This document shows positions 49,345 to 60,614 of a DNA stretch of 64,000 nucleotides, piece after piece (within the stretch, counting starts at the first letter, position 1; the number at the start of each line of letters is the position of its first letter). The translations under genes and the position numbers were made by a program. The DNA comes from Arthrobacter sp. UNC362MFTsu5.1 (GTDB lineage: Bacteria; Actinomycetota; Actinomycetes; Actinomycetales; Micrococcaceae). The stretch covers positions 248,001 to 312,000 of the forward strand of contig NZ_JMLE01000001.1 of assembly GCF_000685965.1 (NCBI RefSeq), written 5' to 3'. The notes under the pieces were generated by a model. It did not search any database, had not been told where the DNA came from, and worked only from the letters and a program-made list of their open reading frames with translations.

Positions 49345-49895
49345 GAAGACATCTTTCCAGAATCTGGCGCTGGCCGTTCCGGCGCATAGTTCGCCCACGG
49401 ACTCGCCGCTGCTGCGGCGTGCTTCTGAGTGACTTGGTAGCTGTAGCCGAGCATTTCGGCCACGAGCGGGGCGGGCACTTCCTTCACGAGCGCGCGAAGG
49501 GATGCGTTGCGTGCACCCAGGAGATCGATGCCGACTTCTCTGAGACGAATCATGAGCGTGTTGGGGTGGATGTGCTGCCCGGGCCGGTATCCGGGGAACA
49601 GCCATTCGCTGCCTGAGCTGATGCCTGTGCGCATGTTGGGGCGTGCTGCCAGGTGTTCTGCGAGCAGTGAGGCGAAAGGTTCGGGCACGGGCGCTGGATC
49701 TCCGTCGCCGAGTGACAGACGCAGGCCATCTGACGTGAGGATCACGTCGGTGCTTTTCATGGCGGCGATCTTCACGACTGGCTGGGCGTAGAGCAGTAGG
49801 AGAGTGGCGGCGACCCTATAGGGCAGGGTGTCGACGTCCTCTGTGAGGCAGGCTTTGAGCATGGCGAGCCGCTGACCCTGGGTGAGAACTGGCAC
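49341..49895 (-). pseudogene. tyrosine-recombinase/integrase C-terminal remnant
   Basis: The 184 residues resemble the C-terminal catalytic half of an actinobacterial site-specific integrase (LLLLYAQPVVKI, RPNMRTGI, WLFPGYRPGQHIHPNTL, RLREVGIDLLGARNASLRALV, VAEMLGYSYQVTQKHA). The first Arg and N-terminal DNA-binding domain are absent. The usual HxxR appears altered and no clear catalytic Tyr follows. Upstream the frame closes within about 100 bp. This looks like a degraded integrase, although similar short proteins are annotated as complete in some actinobacteria. Confidence 0.65.
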
Positions 49896-50063
49896 GGTCT
49901 TGGCCTGTCGGAATCCGATGGTGATGTTGGTGCACTGGTGGGGCCGTCGGCCAGCGGCAGTACCTCCGGCTGGCCATTCGCACGGCGTTTCCGCAGGTCA
50001 CGGGCTTATTTCTACTACAAGAGATGCGGTACAGGGTGGCAATGGGCGGAGGAGGGGTGATCG

Positions 50064-50077
50064 TGCATCAGATGCAA
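50064..50077. repeat. 14-bp palindromic repeat, copy 2
   Basis: TGCATCAGATGCAA is identical to the sequence at 48844-48857. It lies beyond the 5' end of the integrase remnant in AT-rich DNA. A second small palindrome, TACAT-A-ATGTA, follows at 50095-50105. Confidence 0.7.
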
Positions 50078-50142
50078 TAATCATTGCTTTACTTTACATA
50101 ATGTAGATTATCGGCGTTTACCTAAGGCTGGAAGTGGCTGGC

Positions 50143-50649
50143 TCATGGTGGGGTTTTCCGGACATTTGCCGGGCGCATCTTGGAGGCGAGTTCCCGGATT
50201 TTCCTTGTGATTGCGGACCTGTAGGGATCGTGTGCGGAGCTGAGCGCGGCAGCCGGGTCTGACCAGTTGCTGCCCGGGTATAGCCACACCGGTTTGGTCC
50301 GCAATTGAGGTGGTTCCCATTGGTACCGCGGCCAGATATGCGCGTGCAGGAATGGATCGGTGTTCCCGAGGATCTCGATATTGACGCGAAGGAACGCCGA
50401 GTCCAATTTCGCGCACGCGATCTCAACGGCTTCGGCCAAAATGTCGACGCTGCTCAAATATGCTGTGCGTTCGGCACGAGGCAGATCAGTGAGGCGGTCT
50501 ACGCAGACCCGGTCTGTGATCAGCACCGAGTAACCAGGGAGCCACTGGACGTCACCTATTACCGCAAAGCCGCCACTAAGGTGTGCCATAACGGTGGGAT
50601 TCTCCCCTGCGATCGCCGACCCCACCCGGTCGTTCTTCCATGACTCCAT
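50143..50649 (-). CDS. HIT-family (histidine triad) protein
   Basis: This 168-aa nucleotide hydrolase-like protein carries DPFLHAHIWPRY, an HxHx-hydrophobic motif in which the third His of the triad is replaced by Trp or moved. WLPGYSVLITDR and LRVNIEILGNTDPF match HIT-domain strands. ATG at 50649 (MESWKNDRVG) is preferred to one 16 codons upstream, which overlaps the UvrA-like gene's end. It lies 45 bp downstream of that gene on the same strand and may be co-transcribed. Confidence 0.85.
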   Translation of the reverse strand: MESWKNDRVGSAIAGENPTVMAHLSGGFAVIGDVQWLPGYSVLITDRVCVDRLTDLPRAERTAYLSSVDILAEAVEIACAKLDSAFLRVNIEILGNTDPFLHAHIWPRYQWEPPQLRTKPVWLYPGSNWSDPAAALSSAHDPYRSAITRKIRELASKMRPANVRKTPP

Positions 50650-50693
50650 GGCTGACCCTGGGGATGAATTCAGAGCCAGCCCATGCGGGCCGC

Positions 50694-53084
<2,391 letters not shown>

Positions 53085-53233
53085 CGTGTCTCCATCTGCT
53101 CATCGGGGCCGCCTGCGGGGCATTCGCCGGGCGGTCACCTGGCTCAATCTAACCAGCTCCGAGGAGCCCGCCGGGCTTCCTACCGTATGGTAACCACCAT
53201 TGTCTTAAGGCGAAAGCTCACTGAGAATGAACC

Positions 53234-54448
53234 ATGACGGTCTACCTGAGATCCCTGGAAACTGCTGTCCCGCCCACCGTACTCATTCAGTCCGAGGCCC
53301 GTGATGTGTTTGCCGCCCAGCCGGGGCTGACCAGGCTGGGGTCGCGGCTCGTGAACACCTGTTTTGATTCCGCCGCCATCGACACCCGCCATACCGCCGT
53401 CACGGAGCTGACCAAGGACAGCCGTGCCGACGATCCGCAGTTTTTTGACCCCGATACCGGCCTGGTCCTGAGCCCCAGTACGAAGGTCAGGAACGACATC
53501 TTCGGCCGCGAAGCCACCAAGCTCTTCGTGGAGGCTGCCAAAGCAGCACTTGCTGCCTGCGCCGGCGTCGAGGCAGCCGACATCACCCATCTGGTGACGG
53601 TCTCGTGCACCGGTTTCTTCAACCCCGGTCCCGACTACAAAATCGTCCGTGCGCTGGGCCTGAACCCGGCCGTGCAGCGCTACCACCTCGGCTTCATGGG
53701 CTGTTATGCGGCTTTTCCGGCCTTGCGTGCAGCTAAATCCTTCTGCGAGGCAGACCCCGACGCCGTTGTCCTGGTGGTCTGCGCCGAGCTCTGTTCGCTC
53801 CACGTCCGCACGTCCAACGACCCCGACACCATCATGGGCTCGGCGCTGTTTGCGGACGGGGCCGCCGCCGCGGTCGTCTCGGCCAGGGACATCACCGACG
53901 GAGAGCCCCTGTTGCAGCTGGACCACTTCGAAACCGTGCTCACGCCGGTGGGCGAGGAATCCATGGCATGGAACATCGGCGACGAAGGGTTCGAGATGGT
54001 GCTGGGCAACTACGTCCCCCACATCATCGACGACCACATCATCGGGGCACTGGAGCCACTGCTTGCGCGCGATGAATCCCTGCGGGGACTCCCCTACCGG
54101 GACATCACCCACTGGGCCATCCACCCCGGCGGCAGGAGCATCCTGGACAAGGTGCAGTCCCGGCTTGAGCTCACGGACGAGCAGCTGGTTCCTGCGCGGG
54201 AAACCCTCCGCAAATTCGGCAATATGAGCAGTGCCACGGTGCTTTTTGTCCTCAAACACATTGCCGGACTCCCGCCGCAGGACGGCGACGAACGCATCTG
54301 TTCAATGGCGTTCGGGCCGGGCCTCACTGTGGAAACGGCGATGTTCACCAAGGTGCGTGCACCGCTGGCAGGATCTTCACCCGGGGCAGCCGAGGAGTCC
54401 ACGGCAACGCAGCAGGCTGCAGCACGGACTGAGCCGTCGCTCCTCTGA
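53234..54448 (+). CDS. type III polyketide synthase
   Basis: This chalcone-synthase-like enzyme (404 aa) extends an acyl-CoA starter with malonyl units and cyclises it. The catalytic triad is complete: Cys157 in GFMGCYAAFPAL, His297 in WAIHPGGRSILD and Asn330 in FGNMSSAT. The product (alkylresorcinol, pyrone or tetrahydroxynaphthalene type) cannot be fixed from sequence. It is the first gene of a coupled three-gene operon with a methyltransferase and a flavin hydroxylase, the same set of roles as the srsABC phenolic-lipid operon of Streptomyces griseus. Confidence 0.94.
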   Translation: MTVYLRSLETAVPPTVLIQSEARDVFAAQPGLTRLGSRLVNTCFDSAAIDTRHTAVTELTKDSRADDPQFFDPDTGLVLSPSTKVRNDIFGREATKLFVEAAKAALAACAGVEAADITHLVTVSCTGFFNPGPDYKIVRALGLNPAVQRYHLGFMGCYAAFPALRAAKSFCEADPDAVVLVVCAELCSLHVRTSNDPDTIMGSALFADGAAAAVVSARDITDGEPLLQLDHFETVLTPVGEESMAWNIGDEGFEMVLGNYVPHIIDDHIIGALEPLLARDESLRGLPYRDITHWAIHPGGRSILDKVQSRLELTDEQLVPARETLRKFGNMSSATVLFVLKHIAGLPPQDGDERICSMAFGPGLTVETAMFTKVRAPLAGSSPGAAEESTATQQAAARTEPSLL

Positions 54449-55173
54449 TGGCGGCCCGCCTGATGACCGGCCCGGGATGGCTGCGCGAGCGGGACGTCCA
54501 CGCTGTGGAGCAAATGGACCGTCCCGGCTGTGATCCGGCGCGGCTGGACCGCACGTACGCGCAGTTTCCCGTAGTGAACCGGGCCATTGCCGGGTGGCGC
54601 GGAATCTACCGGACCCATCTCCGGCCCGTCCTGTCACCCACCGGTGTGACCACCCTGCTGGACATCGGCTGCGGCGGCGGGGACGTGCCCCTGATGTTGG
54701 CGGCGTGGGCGGCCCGGGACCGGCGAAGAGTGGAGATCACTGCCATTGATCCGGACCGGCGGGCCTTCGAGTTCGCCCTGCGCCGCAGGCGCGTCGACGG
54801 CGTGACGTTCCGGCAGGCGTCAACTGCCGAACTGGTAGCCGAGGGGCGGCGCTACGATGCCGTGGTGTCCAATCACGTCCTGCACCACCTGGACACGGCT
54901 GAACTTCCGCAGTTCCTCGCCGAATCGGCCATGTTGTCCCGCGGCCCGGTCCTCCACAACGACATCCGCCGCAGCACCGCCGCGTACGCGCTGTTCTACG
55001 CCGTGTCATGGCCGTTTCCCGGTTCCTTCATCAGGGACGACGGTTTGACGTCCATCCGCCGCAGCTACACGGCGGCGGAACTGAAGGCGTCCGCTCCCCC
55101 GGGCTGGGCCGTTGCGCCCCGTTTCCCCTTCCGCAATCTGCTCACCCTGGACCGGACCGATAGCGGTGCTTGA
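54448..55173 (+). CDS. class I SAM-dependent methyltransferase
   Basis: This 241-aa protein has motif I LLDIGCGGGDVPLML near residue 71, motif II ITAIDPDRRAFEFAL, and VVSNHVLHHLD. It is a soluble Rossmann-fold methyltransferase. The ATG shares one base with the PKS stop (TGATG). Given its neighbours it most likely O- or C-methylates the polyketide product, which is inference. Confidence 0.9.
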   Translation: MAARLMTGPGWLRERDVHAVEQMDRPGCDPARLDRTYAQFPVVNRAIAGWRGIYRTHLRPVLSPTGVTTLLDIGCGGGDVPLMLAAWAARDRRRVEITAIDPDRRAFEFALRRRRVDGVTFRQASTAELVAEGRRYDAVVSNHVLHHLDTAELPQFLAESAMLSRGPVLHNDIRRSTAAYALFYAVSWPFPGSFIRDDGLTSIRRSYTAAELKASAPPGWAVAPRFPFRNLLTLDRTDSGA

Positions 55174-56320
55174 CGTCGTCGTGGTGGGCGGCGGCCCGGT
55201 GGGGATGTTCCTGGCAGCCCTTCTGCTGCAGCACGGGATGTCGGTCCGGATCCTGGAACAGCGCTCGGAGCCCAACACCCACTCCCGCGCCATCGGCATC
55301 CATCCCCCGTCGCTGGAGGCCCTCGATGGCGTCGGCGTAGCATCCGGCCTAATAGCCGAGGGCGTCCGGATCCGCCGCGGTGTTGCCATCGGGGGCGGCG
55401 TGGAGCTGGCGGGAATGTCCTTCGACTCCGTGTCCCGGCGCTACCCGTTCGTGTTATCCGTGCCGCAGGCCAGAACGGAAGCCGCCCTGGAGCGGCGCGT
55501 CCGGGAGCTGGACGGCGGGGCGCTTCTCCGCGGCGCAACCGTGACGGGAATGCACGACGACGGTTCGTCCGTTGCGGTGGACGTCCTCACCGCAGGCGGG
55601 GAATCCAGGATTCATGCGTCCTTGGCGGTGGCCGCGGACGGGGTCCGTTCCACTGTCCGCCAGCTGCTGGAGGCCCCCGCCCGGCTGAAGGTGTACCGCG
55701 ACAGGTACCTGATGGGAGACTTCGCCGACAGCACGGCGTTCGGCCCGGACGCAGCCCTGTTCCTGGAAGCCGCCGGCATCGTGGAGTCCTTTCCGTTGCC
55801 GGGCGGAGTGCGGCGTTGGGTGGCCAGGTTGCCGGGCGCACCGGCCGTTGCTGGAGCTGATCCGGAGGCGTCGACTACCGGCGGCCTGGCGCGGATCGTG
55901 CTGGAGCGGACCGGCGTCGCGGTCGACGCCGGCACGAATTCGATGCTGAGCAGCTTCGGCGCCCGTACCCGGATGGTGGAGCGCATGGTCCACGGCAGGG
56001 TCACGCTCATCGGAGACGCCGCCCACGAAATCAGCCCTATCGGCGGCCAGGGCATGAACCTGGGCTGGCTGGATGCTGCTGACCTGGTGCCGTTCATCCT
56101 CCGCCGGCTGGCCGGGACCGGACGGGAGCGGGATTTCCGGTCGTTTGAAGGTCACAGGCTGCGAGCGGCCGCGACGGCCGCCCGCCAGGCCGAAATCAAC
56201 ATGGCGCTTGGCAGGCCGCTGCAGCGTCCGTGGTGGACAGTCCGGAACCGGCTCATCGGCTGTGCCGCGGGCGTGCCGGCGGTCAATGCACGCGTGGCCG
56301 CCCGTTTCACCATGCACTAG
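55166..56320 (+). CDS. FAD-dependent aromatic hydroxylase (monooxygenase)
   Basis: This 384-aa flavoprotein monooxygenase of the PHBH class has the FAD-binding GxGxxG at the N-terminus (DVVVVGGGPVGMFLAALLL). The mid DG motif is VAADGVRSTVRQLL, and the GD motif is TLIGDAAHEISPIGGQGMNLG. GTG 55166 overlaps the methyltransferase end by 8 bp, the natural start of the FAD domain. It would hydroxylate an aromatic ring, plausibly oxidising the PKS product towards a quinone. Its last 4 bp overlap the converging SnoaL-like gene. Confidence 0.91.
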   Translation: MLDVVVVGGGPVGMFLAALLLQHGMSVRILEQRSEPNTHSRAIGIHPPSLEALDGVGVASGLIAEGVRIRRGVAIGGGVELAGMSFDSVSRRYPFVLSVPQARTEAALERRVRELDGGALLRGATVTGMHDDGSSVAVDVLTAGGESRIHASLAVAADGVRSTVRQLLEAPARLKVYRDRYLMGDFADSTAFGPDAALFLEAAGIVESFPLPGGVRRWVARLPGAPAVAGADPEASTTGGLARIVLERTGVAVDAGTNSMLSSFGARTRMVERMVHGRVTLIGDAAHEISPIGGQGMNLGWLDAADLVPFILRRLAGTGRERDFRSFEGHRLRAAATAARQAEINMALGRPLQRPWWTVRNRLIGCAAGVPAVNARVAARFTMH

Positions 56321-56727
56321 CGCAGTTCAGCGGTGTAATAGCAGTCGTAACTGTCCTGACTGGTGATTCGTCCGTCGCGGACCTCGAACACCGATGTGGT
56401 CCGGGCCCGGATAGTATCGCCGGCGTCCCAGTATCGAAGGTTCATCAGCAGCGTGGCCGACCAGTCCGCCTCGAGCACCACGCGGCTTCCTTCGCACGTG
56501 GTCCGCCAGACGTCGAACCGCTGACCGGACACCACCTGACGGCTCTGGTCCGCCCCCGCCAGCACCTGCGCACGGCTGCGCATGGACCCTTCCGGCGCGA
56601 GCACATGCGGCGCTTCAACAAGCGTGAAGTCCTCGGCCAGGAAGCTGTCCACTTCAGCGGCACCGCCGCCGGCCTCAATGGCGCGGACAAATCCAAGGAC
56701 ACAGTCGAGCGGGGTCTGTTCGTTCAT
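56317..56727 (-). CDS. NTF2/SnoaL-like protein
   Basis: This 136-aa protein has the cone-shaped SnoaL/NTF2 fold pattern: CVLGFVRAIEAGG, DSFLAEDFTLVEAPH, and TTSVFEVRDGRITSQDSYDCYY at the end. Such folds include polyketide cyclases, isomerases and non-enzymatic proteins. It converges on the flavin hydroxylase with a 4-bp overlap, so it is not in the PKS operon. A role with it is possible but unproven. Confidence 0.82.
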   Translation of the reverse strand: MNEQTPLDCVLGFVRAIEAGGGAAEVDSFLAEDFTLVEAPHVLAPEGSMRSRAQVLAGADQSRQVVSGQRFDVWRTTCEGSRVVLEADWSATLLMNLRYWDAGDTIRARTTSVFEVRDGRITSQDSYDCYYTAELR

Positions 56728-56786
56728 GGAACGAGGCTAGCCCATAGCCCGCCGCCCGGATTCAACGGGGCCTTTAGACTGCTGGC

Positions 56787-57698
56787 ATGGACGGCGCAGC
56801 GCAAGCGAGGCGACGGTGGCCGGCATCAGCCGCCGTCGTACTGGCTGCTGCGGTGGCAGTTACGGCACTGCAGGGCTGCAGCCCGGACGCGGAGGGGGCC
56901 GCTCCGCTGACTGCGGAACTCAACCAGTTCAGGGACAACTACGGCAGCCAGATCATCGAGATCCAGGTCAGCAACACCTCGTCCGTGTCCCTGACGGTCT
57001 TCAGCGCTGACATGTCCAGTTCCCTGTTCCCGGCGGGCACATCCTGGCGGGCAAAGCCGGAGGGCACGGAGGTGCCGCCGGGTCAGACAAAGAGCCTGCC
57101 GGCCACCCTGCCGGCGCCCTCCTGCGGCAGCCCCGGGGCGGATGCTGACGCAGCCCCCTCGGCCGGCGCGGCACCGGCGCAGGTGAAGGTCTCCTACCGC
57201 CAGGGCTCCACAACCAGTGACGTGCAAATGCCGGCAGCGGACCCTTTCGGAGTCCTGGCACGGAACCGCTCTGAACTCTGCCTCGCGCAGGACGCCGGGC
57301 GCATCGCCCGGATAAATCTCGCCCCGGAACTGGAGGTCGCGGCGGACGGCCGGACCGCCGTCGTACGCCTTCAGGTGACGCCCCGCGCGGCCGAAGCCGG
57401 AACACCGCGTTCCCTGGTCATCGAAAGCATCGAGGGCACCACCCTTCTGGCCGAAGCCCCGGACGCTCCGTGGCCGCGCGGAATCACGGTTGTTGCCGGC
57501 GGGAGCCCCGGTGAGTTCCGTCTCCGGTTCCGCCCCGCCCGCTGCGATCCGCATGCCGTCGCTGAAGACAAGGTGGGAACCCTGCTGCCACTGCGCCTCG
57601 ATGTGGGCGGACGGCGCGGTGTGTTCAAGGTTCCCGCCGGTGCCGACCTGACGGGCCGGATCCACGCGTTCGTCACGGCGGCCTGCCCGGCGCACTAG
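56787..57698 (+). CDS. hypothetical lipoprotein (303 aa)
   Basis: A signal peptide (SAAVVLAAAVAVTALQGC) with lipobox LQGC near residue 31 predicts a surface lipoprotein. The remaining sequence is beta-rich, with an ADADAAPSAGAAPA low-complexity linker near 115. I recognise no domain. It is followed 9 bp later by a peptide deformylase gene and may be co-transcribed. Confidence 0.75.
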   Translation: MDGAAQARRRWPASAAVVLAAAVAVTALQGCSPDAEGAAPLTAELNQFRDNYGSQIIEIQVSNTSSVSLTVFSADMSSSLFPAGTSWRAKPEGTEVPPGQTKSLPATLPAPSCGSPGADADAAPSAGAAPAQVKVSYRQGSTTSDVQMPAADPFGVLARNRSELCLAQDAGRIARINLAPELEVAADGRTAVVRLQVTPRAAEAGTPRSLVIESIEGTTLLAEAPDAPWPRGITVVAGGSPGEFRLRFRPARCDPHAVAEDKVGTLLPLRLDVGGRRGVFKVPAGADLTGRIHAFVTAACPAH

Positions 57699-57707
57699 GC
57701 TTTTCCC

Positions 57708-58379
57708 ATGCTTCATGTCGCAAACCCCACCCCGTTCAGCAACGCCCGGATCAGGGAAACAGTCCAGGAGATCCTCGCAGCCGGGGTGCTTCCGTCCATT
57801 GTGCAGGCCGGCCATCCGGTTCTCCGGCAGCAAGCTGCACCGTACGACGGCCAGCTGGACAGCGCCGAACTCGCGGCGCTCGTCGCGCTGATGCGCGAGG
57901 TGATGCATGACGCGCCCGGTGTCGGACTGGCGGCGTCCCAGCTGGGCATTCCCCTGCAGCTCGCTGTCCTCGAGGACGAATACGACGTCGACGCCGATAT
58001 TGCCGCCGTCAGAAACCGGACACCGCTGGAGTTCTTTGCGGTCATCAACCCGAGCTATGCACCGGTGGGGACCGGCGCAGCGGCTTTCTACGAAGGTTGC
58101 CTGTCGCTGCAGGGCCTGCAGGCCGTGGTGTCGCGGCACGAATCAGTGCGCCTCGACTTCACCGACGCAACCGGCACCACGCTGCAGCGGGTTTTCTCCG
58201 GCTGGCAGGCGCGTATCGTCCAGCACGAGACTGACCACCTGCAGGGAGTGCTCTACATCGACAAGGCTGAGCTGCGCTCCCTCAGCAACAACGCTGAATA
58301 CGGTGCGCGGTGGGCCCACCCGGACATTGACCGTGCCCGGCAGGAGTTGGGTTTCCTGCCGGACGAAGCCGCGGACTAG
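57708..58379 (+). CDS. def: peptide deformylase
   Basis: This metalloenzyme removes the N-formyl group from new proteins (223 aa). All three motifs are intact: GVGLAASQLG (Gly and Gln), EGCLS (metal Cys) and HETDHLQG (metal His and Glu). The N-terminal extension of about 30 residues and the length are typical of the longer actinobacterial form. It is not next to fmt, so it may be a second deformylase. Its stop overlaps the converging S9 peptidase gene by 4 bp. Confidence 0.95.
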   Translation: MLHVANPTPFSNARIRETVQEILAAGVLPSIVQAGHPVLRQQAAPYDGQLDSAELAALVALMREVMHDAPGVGLAASQLGIPLQLAVLEDEYDVDADIAAVRNRTPLEFFAVINPSYAPVGTGAAAFYEGCLSLQGLQAVVSRHESVRLDFTDATGTTLQRVFSGWQARIVQHETDHLQGVLYIDKAELRSLSNNAEYGARWAHPDIDRARQELGFLPDEAAD

Positions 58380-60454
58380 GGGTTGGCCTTGGTGGGCAGG
58401 TAGCGGGCCCACCAGCGAAGGATTTCCTCGAAGCGCTGCTTCCGGTGGTGCGGGGTACCTGACCGGGAAAGCTCGTGGTTTTCGCCCGGGAAGACGAGGA
58501 ACGCAGCGTCCACGCCCTGCTGCTTCAGCGCCGTGAAGTACCGCTGGCCCTGTTCCACCGGGCAGCGGAGGTCGTCTTCGCTGTGGATGACCAGCGACGG
58601 CGTGCGGACGGTGCGGATGGTGGCCATGGGGCTTTGGGCGGCCATCTGTTCAGCTGAGGTGCCGGTGTACTCGCCACCGAAGAACCAGCCGATATCCGAG
58701 GAGCCCACAAAGCTCACCGGATCGAGGAATCCGCGCTCCACGATGGCTGCTTTGAAGCGGTGGTCCTGGCTGATGGTCCACGCCGTGAGGTAGCCACCGT
58801 AGGAACCTCCCATGATCCCGAGCGCACCGCCGTCGAGCTCCTGGAACTTTGCCAGGGCGCCGTCGAGGAAGGACAGGACGTCCTGCATGTCCACGGTTCC
58901 CATCTTTTCCTTGATGGCACGCCCGTGTGACTGGCCGTAACCGGCAGAGCCGCGGGGGTTGCACATGAGCACCGCGTAGCCGGCGGCGGCGTAGACCTGG
59001 GCTTCGTCGAACAGTGCCACGGTGTACTGCGAGAACGGGCCGCCATGGATGTTCAGCAGGACGGGGTGCGGACCCTTTCCGGGCGGCAGCACCAGCCAGC
59101 CGTGGACCGGGTAGCCGTCCGCCGCATCGAAGGTCAGCTCCCGGGGCTCAATAATCTCGGCCCGAAGCCGCAGTTCGGCTGAAAAATCCGTCAACAGCCT
59201 CAACTGGCCGTCCTCCAGCGCCGCGACGTCGCCTGCTGTGGCGGCGTCGCAAAAACTGACGAACAGCGAGCCGCCAGCGGACGCAGCGCCGGTGACGACC
59301 CGGTCTCCGTGGACCAGCAGCGAGTGGTTGCCTGTTGCTCCGAACTCCAGCAGCTCCACGGTTCCCTGCGCGTTGTTCAGGAGGAGTACCGAATCCGGGC
59401 CGCGGAGCTCCAATCCCCCGGCGCCTTCGGTGAGGTCCATCGTTTCCACGTCGCTGAGGACGGTGGCTTCGCCGCCTTCGGCCGGCATGACGTAGAGGGC
59501 CGTATTCCGTGCCACGAAGTCCTGCCCGGACTCGCCGAGTTCCTGGGCGGTGTAGAACAGCCACTTCCCGTTTTTGGACTGGCGCGCGGCACCGACCGTC
59601 TGGCGCCCGCTGTTGGCGGCCTTGACGGATTCCGGCTCACCGCCCGAGGCTGCCACCCGGTACACGCCGGCTTCCAGGTCCCGGTCACTGCCTTCGTGAA
59701 GGGCAGCAATGAAGTACACGGATTGTCCGTCGGCGCTGAACGATTCACCGCAGTGGTCTGCCGCGGTGAAGGTCAGTTGCCGCGGGGCCGGGAGCAGGTC
59801 GCCCGCCGCCGCATCGGCGGCTTCGTGGGCTTCGGCGTCTGCTGCCGGACCGGAGCCCGCCGGATCTTTCGCTGCCGGTTTGCGGTTCTTCAGGGCCCGC
59901 CCAACGGGCGGCACCCGGGGCTCGTCGTCCAGTTCCGGGACGTCCACGATGAAGAGCTGAAGGGGCTTGTCCGCCGTATACCCGACGCCGTTCATCCTGT
60001 ATTGGTAGTCCGTGATCAGCCTTGCATCCTCAGCACCTGCGGATACGCCGTCCAGGGTGCCGTACCGGCCGTCGTCGGGCGTTCTGGCACCGAAGACGAT
60101 GCTGTGCGAATCGGGAGACCAGGCAAAGGATGAGACGCCGAGCTTGGCGTTGGTGAGGACCTGCGGTTCGCCGCCGGCCGCCTCCACGACATAAAGCTGC
60201 GGACTCCCGCCCGCCGTTGCGCGCAGGAAGGCCAGTACCAGCCCGTCCGGAGAAAAGGCCGGGGAGGTGTCGCGGAAACCGCGGGTCAGCCGGCGGGGCA
60301 GCTTCTCCGGATCCAGCGGCACAGTCCAGAGCTGGCCCACGTAGGTGTCGGCGTCGAAATCAGGGCGGACCACCGAAACCACGGCCCGGCTGCCGTCAGG
60401 GTGGACGGCGGGGGCGGAAACGGACTTCAGCAGGGGCAGATGTTCAGGCTTCAC
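58376..60454 (-). CDS. S9-family prolyl oligopeptidase-like peptidase
   Basis: This 692-aa serine peptidase has an N-terminal beta-propeller with WD40-like repeats (SPAFSPDGLVLAFLRA and FAWSPDSHSIVFGAR). The C-terminal alpha/beta-hydrolase holds the nucleophile GIMGGSYGGYLTAW, the acid in VIHSEDDLRCPVEQG and the catalytic His in FPGENHELSR. The pattern matches acylaminoacyl-peptidase or dipeptidyl-peptidase type S9C enzymes. No signal peptide is present. An Ala/Asp-rich insert occurs near residue 200. Confidence 0.92.
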   Translation of the reverse strand: MKPEHLPLLKSVSAPAVHPDGSRAVVSVVRPDFDADTYVGQLWTVPLDPEKLPRRLTRGFRDTSPAFSPDGLVLAFLRATAGGSPQLYVVEAAGGEPQVLTNAKLGVSSFAWSPDSHSIVFGARTPDDGRYGTLDGVSAGAEDARLITDYQYRMNGVGYTADKPLQLFIVDVPELDDEPRVPPVGRALKNRKPAAKDPAGSGPAADAEAHEAADAAAGDLLPAPRQLTFTAADHCGESFSADGQSVYFIAALHEGSDRDLEAGVYRVAASGGEPESVKAANSGRQTVGAARQSKNGKWLFYTAQELGESGQDFVARNTALYVMPAEGGEATVLSDVETMDLTEGAGGLELRGPDSVLLLNNAQGTVELLEFGATGNHSLLVHGDRVVTGAASAGGSLFVSFCDAATAGDVAALEDGQLRLLTDFSAELRLRAEIIEPRELTFDAADGYPVHGWLVLPPGKGPHPVLLNIHGGPFSQYTVALFDEAQVYAAAGYAVLMCNPRGSAGYGQSHGRAIKEKMGTVDMQDVLSFLDGALAKFQELDGGALGIMGGSYGGYLTAWTISQDHRFKAAIVERGFLDPVSFVGSSDIGWFFGGEYTGTSAEQMAAQSPMATIRTVRTPSLVIHSEDDLRCPVEQGQRYFTALKQQGVDAAFLVFPGENHELSRSGTPHHRKQRFEEILRWWARYLPTKANP

Positions 60455-60614
60455 CCCTGTGAGCCTAACGGCTCACGCATGACCTGTGAAATACCTCACG
60501 CCGCCGGCGATGCCGCACCGGGATGCTGTGCCGGGGATGCTGCACCGGGTCGGGGAGTTTCCGGCAGCTGGGCGCCGGGAAGGGTGCTGCCGCCGCGGCC
60601 CTAGGATGGGGTGC

